Shown piece after piece: positions 1 to 11,128 of a stretch of DNA of 64,000 nucleotides. How positions within the stretch are numbered: position 1 is the stretch's first letter; each line of letters starts with the position of its first letter. Both the position numbers and the translations under genes were made by a program. This DNA comes from Allium sativum (lineage: Eukaryota; Streptophyta; Magnoliopsida; Asparagales; Amaryllidaceae). Below the pieces are notes generated by a model. It was not told the origin of the DNA. It ran no database searches and saw only the letters and a program-made list of their open reading frames with translations. The DNA is taken from assembly GCA_030737875.1 (NCBI GenBank), contig CM060926.1:164931579-164995578 (forward strand), written 5' to 3'.

Positions 1-1093
1 TTGACCCAACAGTAAGTATGGTCCGGGCACGCTTACTGAACTAATTATAAGCGGTTCATTCTGATAATGGCGAGGGGTGTTGATGGTGCGTTCCAACCGG
101 GTCATGTGCGTGCATGGATCCCGGTCTGCCTCTGAGGATGTAAGACGCCGTGACATCTGTAAATAGGTCTGTGCCAATTGGTTGTCACTTTAGGGAGTGA
201 TACACCCTACTGTGGGGCCGACACAGGATATTTATGTATTAGGGAGCCGATCGCTTGGGGTAGGGTTTTAGGGTACACTTAGTTCTGTCTGTTTTTGTTG
301 GTACCATCTGTTTCTGTTGGGTGGTAACACCTGTCTGTTTCTGCGTGGTACCGTCTGTTCGGGTGGTAAAGGCCATTACTAGTGTACACCTAATTCTACA
401 TTGTGTTTCCGTAGGGACTAATCTGTTTCTGCTTCTGTCTGTTTCTGATCGAGTAGTAAAGGCCCATTATTAGCATTCTGTTTCTGTTAAATTATTCTGT
501 ACCCGTTCCTGTTTCAGTTTAGACATTAGGGTGACACCTAATTCTGTTATACTAGTATTAGTGCAAAGTGTAAAGCAATAGTTTATGTCATTCTGTTCTT
601 CTGTTATCTCTACCACACCTGTTACAGTTATCTCTCATCCAGTTTTATGTTCATGTCATATTATTATTATCTGTTCATATGCTGAAAGTCACTGGACTTG
701 CCAGACTTTTTTCTGACCCTTGTTGTTTCGCCTCCTTTGTTCCGTTCCCCCCTCCCCGGTTATCCAAGGAGGGAATACTTTAGCTTGATCCAGATTTCTC
801 TTTGCTTGAAGTGCTTAAAGTATGGCTTGGCTCTGTATAGCTTCTGTTCTATGGAGATTATGATTTTAAACCATGCATTTTGAAGGCTTTTGTACAAGAC
901 TGATATTTTGTACTTGAATTCTGAGATTTGAAAGGGTGTAACCATATTGGTTTCTGTTACCGCTGTAATAAAGTTAAAATTTTTCAAGTACTGTTTTATC
1001 TGTCTTGTAAGTTTCTGTTCTGTTTACTAAAATGCTCCACCAAAGTTAAGGCATTCCCTTTGTGAGTGACCTTAACGGAGGTGGGGTGTTACA
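1..1093. mobile_element. Terminal part of an LTR retrotransposon LTR (left part outside window)
   Basis: Non-coding sequence ending in GGGGTGTTACA, the usual 3' end of plant Ty3/gypsy LTRs that begin TGTAACACCCC. An AATAAA lies at about 966, as expected for LTR polyadenylation. The stretch 280-520 is rich in CTGTTTCTG-like units. No convincing ORF was found. Its right edge coincides with the point where the neighbouring family A repeat loses homology to its other copy, so this element probably truncated that repeat. Assignment to the Tekay/Del-type chromoviruses is only an inference from the terminal sequence. Confidence 0.5.
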
Positions 1094-3932
1094 CACACAG
1101 TATCTGACACAGAAATAATATTTTAAATTCTAGCAGAAATAATTTTTCTATTTTAAAAATTTATTTGCCTCAGATTTCTGGTGTGTTTCTCATCATTTTT
1201 CATGACTTGATCTGATCTGTGTCTAGTCAGTCTGTATATGTATAGTAATAGGGACAGAAAATAATACTGAGTGGATGCATATATACATGTGTATAGATAT
1301 ACACGTGTGCACTGCCTCGCCAATCAAAATGTAGTAGCAAGCAACTGAGGAGCAGCCACATGGACAACCTCGACTCAGTGTAACTCAAGCAATACACTCA
1401 AATGTACAAGTCAGAGTCAAACCAGTAAGTCCATGAGTCGAGCAACAAAGTCAACACAGTACAAAGCAAAATGGTCGAGCCCAACAAGTAATGGTGCAGC
1501 AAAAATTCAATGATCAAGATTTGGTGAAGCATGATAGTTTAGTGCACAAAGCAAGAGAGTGGTGCAAATGGATAGTACAAACAAGAAATGGCAAAGTATA
1601 TGGTGCAACATGGTTTTCAGAATGGCCAGGTCAAGGAAGTTAAAGGCATGTAGCAAATGAAACCAACTCAAACGTGTCATGATATATATATATATATACA
1701 CATATAGTATGCACGACAGCATGTACAGTGGTGATCAAGTCCACAAATTCAAGTCAGATTCAAAACAAATGTCTCATCAGCAACATCTTTTTAGGTGCAT
1801 GGTCAATATAACATGCAAAGCTCAAGTGGTTCTAGTGAAACTTTCTTTGCATGATTCAAGTGCAGGCAGTTCAAGTGACAAAGCATGGTGTTACAGCAAC
1901 AAAATTAAAGTGTACAAATTCATGCCACAACTCAGTTTTTTTATCAAAGGAAATGCAGTGTGCAAAGCCCTAATGTATGCATGATTATATACATTGATTT
2001 GTGTATATACATTTATGGTATACTATTCAAGTAGACGACATAACCAAAGCAAAATTCAAGGTACAACTGGATAGTGCACAGTTCAAGGGTCGAGCAACAA
2101 AATCAGTTTAGTTTTATATGCACAAGGCTATGCACAAGTGTAATTTTTTGTGTGCAAGAAATACAAGTAAAACAGTGCAACATATATGGGATGAACACAA
2201 CATGCAAGACGCAGTAGCATGTGTTCATGTGAGCAAAGAAAATATGCAATGGAGCTCAATATCAAACAAATGGGACATGTCAATGCTCAGCAATTTTCAA
2301 AATGGTTTAGCACACAACAAATCAGCTCAGATTAGTTCAAATATGTTCAGCTCCTCATTTTTCAAGTGTTCAAAACATTTTGAACTCCAGAAATACAAAT
2401 AAGAAATCAATTGGCATTCAAACTCTAAAATTGTTTCCAGTTTTGGCAATGTCAAATTGAACCTGTTTAAATGTTTTCCTAAAATCAACATGCATCTTTT
2501 GGACAAAACATTTAGATTTGTTTCTAGTATTGAACAAAGTTTTTTCTGGCAATTGATTTTCGGAAAACAAAGAATATCATTTCAAAGTATACCGTAGAAA
2601 ATCACTCAAGCACATTTGGCAAAGTTTTCAAAATGGCAAATTATTTCCAGCCCTGGACATAGGTTTATGGCAAGTGATAAAGTATAGAATCTTAAATGCC
2701 ATGACAAATTAGAAATCACAATGTTTATTTTGGGCAAATCTATTCCAGTATCACTCAAGTGTCATAAATGATTTCAGGAATCAACAAACATGTTTGGCAA
2801 TCAATTTTTTAATGAATTCTTTCTTATGGAAACTTTTAAGGTTTTCCAGATTTTATCATGCATGGGACCAGTAAGAAATATGAAAAATGCTTGCATCTGA
2901 TCATATATGGAGTGGTGATTGGGCATGAATTAAACTCAGCAACTATGTGATAACCAGGAATTACAGCAATGCAAACAAAATAAACCAGATACATCGAAGA
3001 CCAGATTCATTTCCTTAAAAAGTCGAGCAAATCAAGGCAACCAAAAATGGGAAACATGCACAAATCAGATCGAGACACTAATGTGAAATCAGAGCTATGT
3101 TAGGGTATGCAAAAGCCCTATTTACACAACCAATTCATCATTGGTAGAGCATCGAAAATCAACAATAAAATCAAGAGCAGTCAGAGAAATAAAATTCGAA
3201 TACTCACAATTATTTTTCGATTAGAAGCCAACTCAAATCAATCAGAGAACAGGAGCAACAACACACTCGAGCCTACAGAGTAACTCCAGAAGACCTTCTA
3301 TCATAGCATCGATTTGATTAGGGGGAGAATTTCAAAACCCTAGGAGTCGCCGCTGCCATTTCTTTTTTCCAGAGAAAGCAAAGCTAACGGGGAAACAAAA
3401 ATAACTAATGGGCCGACCATTTGAAAAGGGGATGACCCTCTTAATTCAAATCCAAGGGTTTAATTGTTTTATTTATTTATTTATTTTGTGTTGTTTCAAT
3501 TTCGTTTGTAAAACCGAACGTCGAACAGTTCTAGAATTCTGTAAAATTTAGGAGAATCAGTCAGGGTGTTGACTTATAGTTGACAGAGTCTGTAAAATCT
3601 GGGTTATTGGTTACGGGGTCATAAACAGGGGAGTCTGATCAAGTGGATATCGGTTAGTCTAGGGTTTTGAGCATAGGGTTAGAATAGGAGCAGGGTTTGC
3701 GAGTGTACATGGTCTTGTATGCAGGATTTGTTCTATCACCTAGTAGAAACCTTAGAAATGCAGCAGTAGGCAGGGTTTTGCCGAAGCTGGGTATATCTGT
3801 GTGTGATTTATTTTCTGCATTTTTGTTTCTGCTATATTCTGTGATCTGTTTATTATATATATATCTAGTTAGATTTTTAATTCAGTTAAAAACTTTGATA
3901 AACCCTATTCACCCCCAAATCTAGATCCAACA
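1094..3932. mobile_element. Truncated LTR-like repeat, family A copy 1
   Basis: AT-rich non-coding repeat. Read on the minus strand it starts TGTTGGATCTAG at 3932 and matches, block by block, the copy at 18659-18693 plus 38237-41960. Shared blocks include GGGTGAATAGGGTTTA, ATGCAGAAAATAAAT, CCTGCCTACTGCTGCATT, TGTACACTCGC and, at the far end, TCTGAGG(C/T)AAATAAA. The match stops at about 1094, about 400 bp before the end of the other copy, where an LTR end abuts. A (TA)n tract with related repeats lies at 1681-1700. The short ORFs here look like chance. Confidence 0.7.
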
Positions 3933-4684
3933 TGCCCTATCCCTCACCTTGGTCGACCGAATCCACGACACCTCTAAGGTGCCCATCCTCTAAAAAGCAT
4001 ACTGATCTAACCATCAGTTTACCACCATACCGGTGTGTGAGGCTCGCGAATTAACGCTACACAAAGCCATGCTACATTAAAGCTGTGCTTTGATCATCAA
4101 CCACAAGACTCTGCTTTTCAACAGAAGCCTTGATCATTTGCCACTTAGGCATGCCACAGAGGCAATTTACGCCATGCGACTGATGTCTATCGATATACAA
4201 CCTCTGATCCCGTACGTCTCAGAGAAGGGTGAAGTAAGGGAATAAATTCCCCTTCACCAGGAAGATGTATATTTAATAGAGATCAATCAGCATAGAATAA
4301 AATCCAATGTCAGACACACCATCCATTTTCAAGTCCATTCTAGGTCTAAACGAAATCGAAGGCACCTTATTCCTCGCTCGTATGTCCAATACAGGAGAGA
4401 GGTCCTCGCATACCCATACAATCAACAAGTACGTCCGGACGACTACCACTTTAGCCCCTTCAAGGTAGCTACTCCAATCATGAGCATCAGTAGCACCTAT
4501 CCATTATATGTGAAGATCGTCAATCTTGCACCGTCTTCATTCTCTTCGACTTATCGTCGAATCGGTTATTCAGAATGGGTATAAACCCGACATTTTCGAA
4601 TAACTTGCGTATATAATAAACAAGTGCTATAAAAAACAACATATGCCTCATTCCAATTCTGAATATTCTTTTATTTAAATATTC

Positions 4685-4884
4685 ATGATCCTGAACCGAT
4701 CTTACTTGGGATCGCAAATCCCAAGTTTGTCTATGAAGAGTGGATCTAATTGTATTAGTTTCTATAATTGATTTCTTCTGTATAATACTAATTGATAGGG
4801 CCTCATTGATAAGTGCTACAAGATCTCGTGCATTAGAACCCATGGTTATGGACCCGAATCCGTTAGTATGGAACATTTTCTTCA
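4685..4884 (-). pseudogene. ycf2: ycf2 fragment (plastid-derived)
   Basis: Minus-strand translation gives [19 protein letters not shown] followed by [12 protein letters not shown] and [10 protein letters not shown], a recognisable internal part of the large plastid Ycf2 (AAA-ATPase-like) protein. Only about 65 residues of a protein of roughly 2,000 are present, with a few substitutions. At 4685 the reading runs straight into LTR sequence (about 4520-4684), so the apparent 122-residue ORF is a chimera. No function is expected in the nucleus. Confidence 0.9.
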
Positions 4885-5058
4885 ACAATTCCTGTTAAAG
4901 AATAATCGCAAAAATCCAAACATTTCTCTATCCAGCCATAAGGTAAATCGGTAGCAACTCCCCCAATACGAAAATAATTATGCATCATTCGCATACCTGT
5001 AGCGGCTTCGAATAGAGCATATAACAATTCCCTTTGTCTGAAAATATAGAAAAAGGTG
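4885..5058 (-). pseudogene. ndhH: ndhH fragment (plastid-derived)
   Basis: Minus-strand reading gives [20 protein letters not shown] followed by [11 protein letters not shown], the conserved core of plastid NDH complex subunit H (NdhH). It joins ycf2 directly, although the two genes lie far apart in plastid genomes. It is a fragment of about 55 residues without start or stop. It implies that the source plastome carried an ndhH gene. Confidence 0.88.
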
Positions 5059-5342
5059 ATAATAAAAGGGCGCCCTTTTATTTATTCTCGTAAATGATTC
5101 AAATGATTTTATTGATATGAGTGTTATATATCAGAAAAATTACCAACTATTCGTTGTAAACCTTGGTGCTACGATCATTGGAGGAACAATACCTAATCCT
5201 GAGGATGACCCAGAATCTTTTTGATTACTCGTTCGAGAACTACGATCTTTGGCTCTGGAACTGAACCATTTCCTTGTATCTGAAAAGAATTTTAAGATTA
5301 ATCAGAAGGAAGTTTGATCCGACTGAATCAGAATTTCTATTC

Positions 5343-5393
5343 TATGATCGACCGTCAACAACTTCGAATTGGATTAGTGTCTCCTCAACAAGT
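5343..5393 (+). pseudogene. rpoC1: rpoC1 start fragment (plastid-derived)
   Basis: Reads [16 protein letters not shown], matching the N-terminus of the plastid RNA polymerase beta' subunit (usual form [20 protein letters not shown]) with the three residues before QQ missing. It is fused in frame to rps11-like sequence 16 bp downstream. Only about 17 residues are present, so the call rests on a short but distinctive match. Confidence 0.7.
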
Positions 5394-5408
5394 AAAACTG
5401 GTCATACA

Positions 5409-5628
5409 ATACCAAAAGGAGTTATTCATGTTCAAGCCAGTTTCAACAATACCATTGTAACTGTTACAGACGTACGAGGTCGAGTGTTTTCTTGGGCCTC
5501 CGCCGGTACTTCTGGATTCAAAGGCACAAGAAGGGGAACACCCTATGCCGCGCAAGCAGCCGCTTTAGATGTTATTCGTACCGTAGTAGATCAAGGTATG
5601 CAACGAGAAGAAGTTATGATAAAAGGTC
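5409..5628 (+). pseudogene. rps11: rps11 fragment (plastid-derived)
   Basis: Reads [19 protein letters not shown], then [20 protein letters not shown] and [15 protein letters not shown], the central part of plastid ribosomal protein S11 (uS11). The plastid N-terminus and C-terminal third are missing and several substitutions are visible. It lies in an open frame (5274-5828) that is chimeric: rpoC1 start, rps11, then unassigned sequence. Not a functional gene. Confidence 0.9.
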
Positions 5629-5725
5629 GAAAAACCCTGCTAGTGGAGGAAGACCCCCTGGGGATAAGAGACATACGGCTGAAGAGAGAGCCAAAAAAGG
5701 ATCTTTCATGTATAATCCTGCATAA

Positions 5726-5947
<222 letters not shown>

Positions 5948-6399
5948 TAAAACACAAATATGCTAATTCAAGTATTGTTACTATATGTAATTAAAAAGCC
6001 TTCACGATAAAATAAATAAAAAGTAAGGCCATTCCATTTCGACAAAAGAACATACCCATGTTCAATAGCTTTGCGTCCGCTATCCCGATCATGATTTTCT
6101 TATTAGCAAGATCTTTTATTTTTGTTTCGCTGAGTGAATAATTTGCATTTCCGCAATTCAGGAATTGAATTGCAATCGTCGATTCGCGAAGAATTTTATT
6201 ATTTATATTAGAATTTCTTCCATTTTTTTACAAATAAGTACTAATAAAATTTCGCATTCAAATACATAAGAATTATATAGGAACCAAAAAAATCTTTTAT
6301 TTTCTTTTGAAAAAACATAAATAGATTTCTTTTGAGTAATGGAGAGATTACTCCAATTATGGTATTCATGAAGAAAGAATCGCATTAAGTGTAAAAAGG

Positions 6400-6600
6400 G
6401 AAGTGACTTGTGAGGCACAACAATTATTAGGAAATAATCGAGTGAATAATCGAGTTAGAGCTGTAGCTATGAGTGCTACAGATGGTCTGACGAGAGGAAT
6501 GGAAGTGATTGATACAGGAGCTTCTCTAAGTGTTCCAGTCGGTGGAGCTACTCTCGGACGAATTTTCAATGTTCTTGGAGAGCCCATTGATAATTTAGGT
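6400..6600 (+). pseudogene. atpB: atpB fragment (plastid-derived)
   Basis: Reads [20 protein letters not shown] then [20 protein letters not shown] and [20 protein letters not shown], part of the CF1 ATP synthase beta subunit upstream of the P-loop. The residues NNRV are duplicated by a 12-bp tandem repeat (ATAATCGAGTGA-type), a change not expected in a working gene. The match ends abruptly at a T-run near 6601. Confidence 0.93.
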
Positions 6601-6866
6601 CTTTTTTTTTCAGAAATATTTTATCAATTTAACCCGTAAAAATTTGAACCTGCCCCAAAAATGTTCTTTATTCCGCCGTTCCATCTCCGGTCATACACTT
6701 AAATTTGAAACAGATATATGGAGTTGACTAAAATTTTATGTGATTCAGTAAACAGAATATACATTCTCTATTATTGTATTGCTAGGTCGATCCATATGGG
6801 TCAATGAATGGTGAATCAATAATTGAATTTTTTTCAATAAAAATAAATAGGAAACTTAAGATTAAG

Positions 6867-7022
6867 ATGCTTCGGAATGGAAATGAGGGAATGTCCACAA
6901 TACCTGGACTTCTTCAGATACAATTTGAGGGATTTTGTAGGTTCATTAATCAGGGTTTAACGGAAGAATTTCATAAGTTTCCAAAAATTGAAGATAGAGA
7001 TCAAGAAATGGAATTTCAATTA
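6867..7022 (+). pseudogene. rpoB: rpoB N-terminal fragment (plastid-derived)
   Basis: The ATG at 6867 begins [20 protein letters not shown] and continues [20 protein letters not shown], the N-terminus of the plastid RNA polymerase beta subunit. Homology ends near EFQL. About 30 bp of unassigned sequence follow before LTR C resumes at 7052. The ORF ending at 7106 is a plastid-LTR chimera. Confidence 0.92.
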
Positions 7023-7496
7023 CATGCAATAGTACCTAGAATTACACCTTTGGGAAAGGTTCCCATTAATTTTATCAAAGATAAATTCTTTAAATTTATT
7101 CTTTAATCTTCCTTTGGATATCATTTCAAACCATATTAAGGTTTTCCAAACTAGTCGGCATTAGCGAACTACACCGAAGTAATCATTTATTTAATTTCCC
7201 AATCCCAACCTATTTATCGCATGGAGCAAACTGGTAACACTCCTTATCTAACACCACGGTGTTATAGGTAAAATTAATTACCATTTCGCATTCAAATCTA
7301 ATTAAAGATTTAGCTATCGCCTGGAGTAAAACTGGTGGTACTCCATTTCGATCATTTTCTTGAATTGATAATTTTAATTATCACATTCACTTTGGAATCT
7401 AATCAAAGATTCATTAGAACTCCATTTACTTTTAATCTTCCCAAAAATCAATATTAATGATTATCCAAAGCTAAGAAATTATTCTTATCTTTAACT

Positions 7497-7747
7497 AGGT
7501 TAAAGAACCAATGGCATTAAAACACGGTTCACGATAAACCCAAAATCCCATTTCCATTGTTAATCGGGTTAAAGAACGAGTGTTATTTAAAACGCCGTTC
7601 ACGATAAACCCAAAAATCAATTTCAATTCAATTCCAATATTATATTAATTAATTTGTGAACTTCTACTTTAAATTTTAATTAAAAGATTTATTCTTTTCA
7701 CACGGGGTTAAAAACAGTGTTAATGAAAACACCTTTCACGACAGACC
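7497..7747 (-). repeat. Three imperfect copies of the leader hairpin repeat (LTR C)
   Basis: Copies at 7497-7541, 7566-7611 and 7705-7747. Each has the outer arms GGGTT / AACCC, the middle arms GAAC / GTTC and the inner arms GTGTT / AACAC (variants in individual copies), giving a 44-47 nt dyad. The same unit occurs at the same relative place in the other members of the family, downstream of the TATA region in the presumed direction of transcription. Confidence 0.7.
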
Positions 7748-8371
7748 CAGAATCCAATTTGGTATCAAATACAAGGCTCTGAATAGAAAATACATCGGCT
7801 TATATTCAATTTCAAATTCTGAAATCAACAAGTATTGGAATAACAATATATATATCTTCCAAATTCCTCCACAATATCCGTATAATCACGGAATCCAATA
7901 TCGAAATATTCCGAAGATAATTTTGATTCAAATCCATTCTAATTCGTATATTGGATATTCTGGTTATTTTTAAAACCATTACAAATCCAATTTATTTATT
8001 TAAAAATATTGGGTTATAATTCTAGTTCATAACTAGTTCATTTCGATAAAGATATGTCTTTATCCTTTCAAATATGGAATTTTCATCCCAATTCTTTTCA
8101 AATCATTTATTATGATTTTACATAAATTATTGATATTTTTAATAGTTTTATCAAGGCCCGTACTGTCGATTTCCATAAACGGTCATCGAACTGCACTTAC
8201 AACGACCTTTTCCAAATTTGATTTGGATATAATTCCAAATCCAACCGTTAGATTTCAAATTTCTTATATTCTTTGGAAATCTCTTTTCGATACGAACCCA
8301 ACAGTTCCGGTTTTAGGAGAATCCGATGGTCGGGTCTCCCGTAACGTCAATTCGAATTCAATGGTCGAAAT

Positions 8372-8413
8372 TCGCGAACTGTCGCGGCGCGGCGCCTTCT
8401 ATTCAGGCCATTA

Positions 8414-8446
<33 letters not shown>

Positions 8447-8447
8447 C
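8372..8447 (-). promoter_or_regulatory. Putative LTR core promoter: TATA tract plus GC box (LTR C)
   Basis: On the minus strand a (TA)n tract (8408-8447) is followed by GGCCTGAATAGA and a CG-rich stretch (GCGCCGCG-type). The arrangement is conserved in the other LTRs at 22331-22386, 29903-29960 and 57516-57583. About 250 bp beyond it are also unusually well conserved. I infer a TATA box with a start site near GGCCTGAATAG; no transcript data support it. Confidence 0.5.
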
Positions 8448-8497
8448 GTCGATTTCCTTTTACGTTTTAAATTGGTTTTAAAAACGATTTCGACTTC

Positions 8498-8800
8498 ATG
8501 TTCAATTTTAAATCAAAATTGAATCTTCCTTACCATTTCGTTTTAAATTCATTTTCAAAACAAATTCCATTTCATTTCCAATTTCAAATCAATTCGACTT
8601 CAAATTCAAATCAATTCGATTCAATTTCAATTCCATTTCAATTCAATTTGATTTCAATTCAATTTCAATTCAAATTCAAATTCAAATCAATTCAATTCGA
8701 TTTCAATTCCATTTCAGTTCAATTTCAAATTCAAATCAATTCAATTCGACAATTCCATTTCAGTTCAATTTGATTTTCAAATTCAAATCAATATCGAATA
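8498..8800. repeat. Low-complexity AATTCAAA/ATTTCAATT tract in LTR C
   Basis: Degenerate short-period repeats of AATTCAATTT, AAATTCAAATC and similar words, upstream of the TATA core in the minus-strand sense. The 91-residue open frame is made only of this repeat and is not a gene. The equivalent position in the 53385 element holds related degenerate repeats (about 57160-57420) next to a perfect 27-bp array. Confidence 0.75.
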
Positions 8801-9763
8801 CTCTTTATATAAATTCATTTTAAATTCATTTTAAAATGATTTCAATTTGAATTTCAAATTTAAATCAAACTTTAATTTTCAACATCGTTTCAATATTCAC
8901 TGAATATTATTTTGAAATATTCGTCAATTCTGAACTGGAATCAGACTCCATCAATAGCCATATAATTTTATTTATATGGATTTCAACATCATATATATAC
9001 AACAATAATGATAAGCAATTGTTAAAAATTCAAACAACATTCAGAGTGCATTCTACAACTGTATAAGCATTAAAAATAAATAAATAAAGCTTATGCAGTC
9101 TGTCAACCAATCGATTGACATACCACTAATTATTGGGATCAGTGTATGTCAAATATCATCCCAATACCCGTGTGGGGTTTTCAAACAACAAATACTGTTT
9201 ATTATTCATGTAGTTGGGCGATGTGCAAAATTTATCATCCCAATCAATATCAAATAAATTGGTGTACATAAACAAACCGTCCAGTTTGTAAATGAATATT
9301 TTTCTCAACTCATGAATATTTTATTCAGTCCATATGTACAATAAAAATGATATTTTATTATTTAAATATTTTATTCAACATGAATATTTTATTCAGCCCA
9401 TATCACATCACAATCAATTTTCATGGTACAATCAAACAAACAAGTCGTCCATGGTCTGTGGATGATGGGGAGCAGTTCATATATGCAGTTATAAAATAAA
9501 TAAATGTACATAAATTATTTTAGTGAGAAGTTCTCATATTGGGATCCACTCCGTCAGTTTTTATCTGAATTTCTGTTCTGTTTGAATTTAAATTCACTTC
9601 AAATTCTGATTTGCTCCTTTTTGATTCTGGTCAGTTCTGTGTTGTGGTTCCAACGCATCTGACGGTCCGTCAATCCGGATTCGTACAAGCTAGTTATTGC
9701 GTTTTCAAGTTAGATTATGATCAAACAATTTTAACTTAACATTAAAAAAAATTAAACACACTC

Positions 9764-10195
9764 CCTCACCCTTTGCACGTGCCACCCCCTTTCTTCCCCG
9801 TTAACCCAGTATCCTCCTTCCAAACAAAAGCTCTCAACATCGAACCCATTACAGAAAACTAGGGTTTCAACTTGCGTCACCGCCATCGCCCCTTGGTCCG
9901 ATTTGATGGTGCCACGCTATCGGCCTACGCATGAGCCACCTCTGCCTTGAACAGGCCGGAGTTCTAACTCCCCTACGCGCCTCAAATTGACCTCGACGTC
10001 GGAGACTTTGGATAAGGAAATCCGCCACCATAGTTAGTAATTCCTGATCTTGACCGTTCATTTGATGGAGCTAAGAGAGCTCTTCGATTTGGTGGTGGTA
10101 GCTTCTGGAATGGTGGCGTGGATTTCGAGAATGGGTGGGAAGAAATCAGGACGATTCTGAGCGTCCAAGTATAGTTGACGGCGGGTTTCATTAAT
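9764..10195 (-). other. GC-rich exon-like module in LTR C, ending at a splice-donor-like site
   Basis: Distinctly GC-richer than its surroundings, with short minus-strand open frames (9867-10061, 9982-10191) and a reverse-strand CCCTAG-type leader-like motif. It ends on the minus strand at GGGTGAGGG (GT at 9769-9768). The same position in the other two subfamilies holds a different GC-rich sequence that also ends at GTGAG. It may be a captured gene fragment; the source is not recognised. Confidence 0.45.
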
Positions 10196-11128
10196 TGGCT
10201 AGGGTTTGGCCATTCAAGGGTTTTATAGAAAATAATTTTATTATATTTTAATTTCTTTAATTCAGAAAATACTCCTCAGTCCATATGAACTCCAATTCAA
10301 ACCCAACGACTATCGCCCCTAGCTAAATACCCCCATTCCAAACACAATGGAATATGTATCGTAAGCCAATTCGACTGTTACAGTCAGTTATTCTTCAAAT
10401 TAAAATATAAAACGTTTAAATATGGATTTGAATGTACATTTTAATTTGCCGGGGCGACATACTGATTCTAAAAATTCCAAAAAAATATATTTCTAGCTTC
10501 ATATTGACGATACGGTCCTAACAAAATTAATTTCGTCAAATTTGAAGACCGTTTGAAAAATGGCCATTTTTTGGTAGATCCAAATTGACAGAAATGGTCA
10601 AAACACGTTTTCCTTTGCCACACTCACATATTGATTTCAAAATTTACGAAAATTGGAATCTAGCAATAACTTGACATCACGGATCCAACAAAAGTAGTTT
10701 CATCGAAAATGGAGGTCGTTTGCAAAATGGCTATTTTTAAGGGCCATTAAATATATTAAAATATATATAAATTCCACAGCGAATTTTCTGAATTTTAAAC
10801 TTGACATAACTTCCTTCTTATAAAACGAAATCTCAGTTTCTTACATCCGTTTGAAGGATATCATTAGATAGATTCGAATATTTCTTGTTTCGCTGAAATC
10901 CGATTTATTTTGAATCATGTACATTCATTTGAAATTCGAAATCGAATTTTCAAACTGCCGCGCCATTTCAGGCTCGTTTTATAATTAAAATAAATTTATT
11001 CGTTTGAACTTCGTCAAAAATAAATTTTCCGTCGTTATTATTTAAAATAAACCATTTTAAATACTCAAAATATATTAAAATTGCCGAAATAAATTTTTTA
11101 AATTGGTTCTGATTTTCCGGGTTGTTAC

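Noticed and set aside
698..883. Short ORFs in 1-3932, including 1679-1984 and 2118-2402
   Set aside because: They lie in LTR-type repeats, show no recognised motif, and are not preserved in the other family A copy.
3933..3937. TGCCC beside family A compared with TGCCT at 11129 as a matching duplication
   Set aside because: They flank different elements (family A end and LTR C end) and differ by one base; treated as coincidence.
8498..8773. Asn/Phe/Ser-rich 91-residue ORF
   Set aside because: Translation of an AATTCAAA low-complexity tract.
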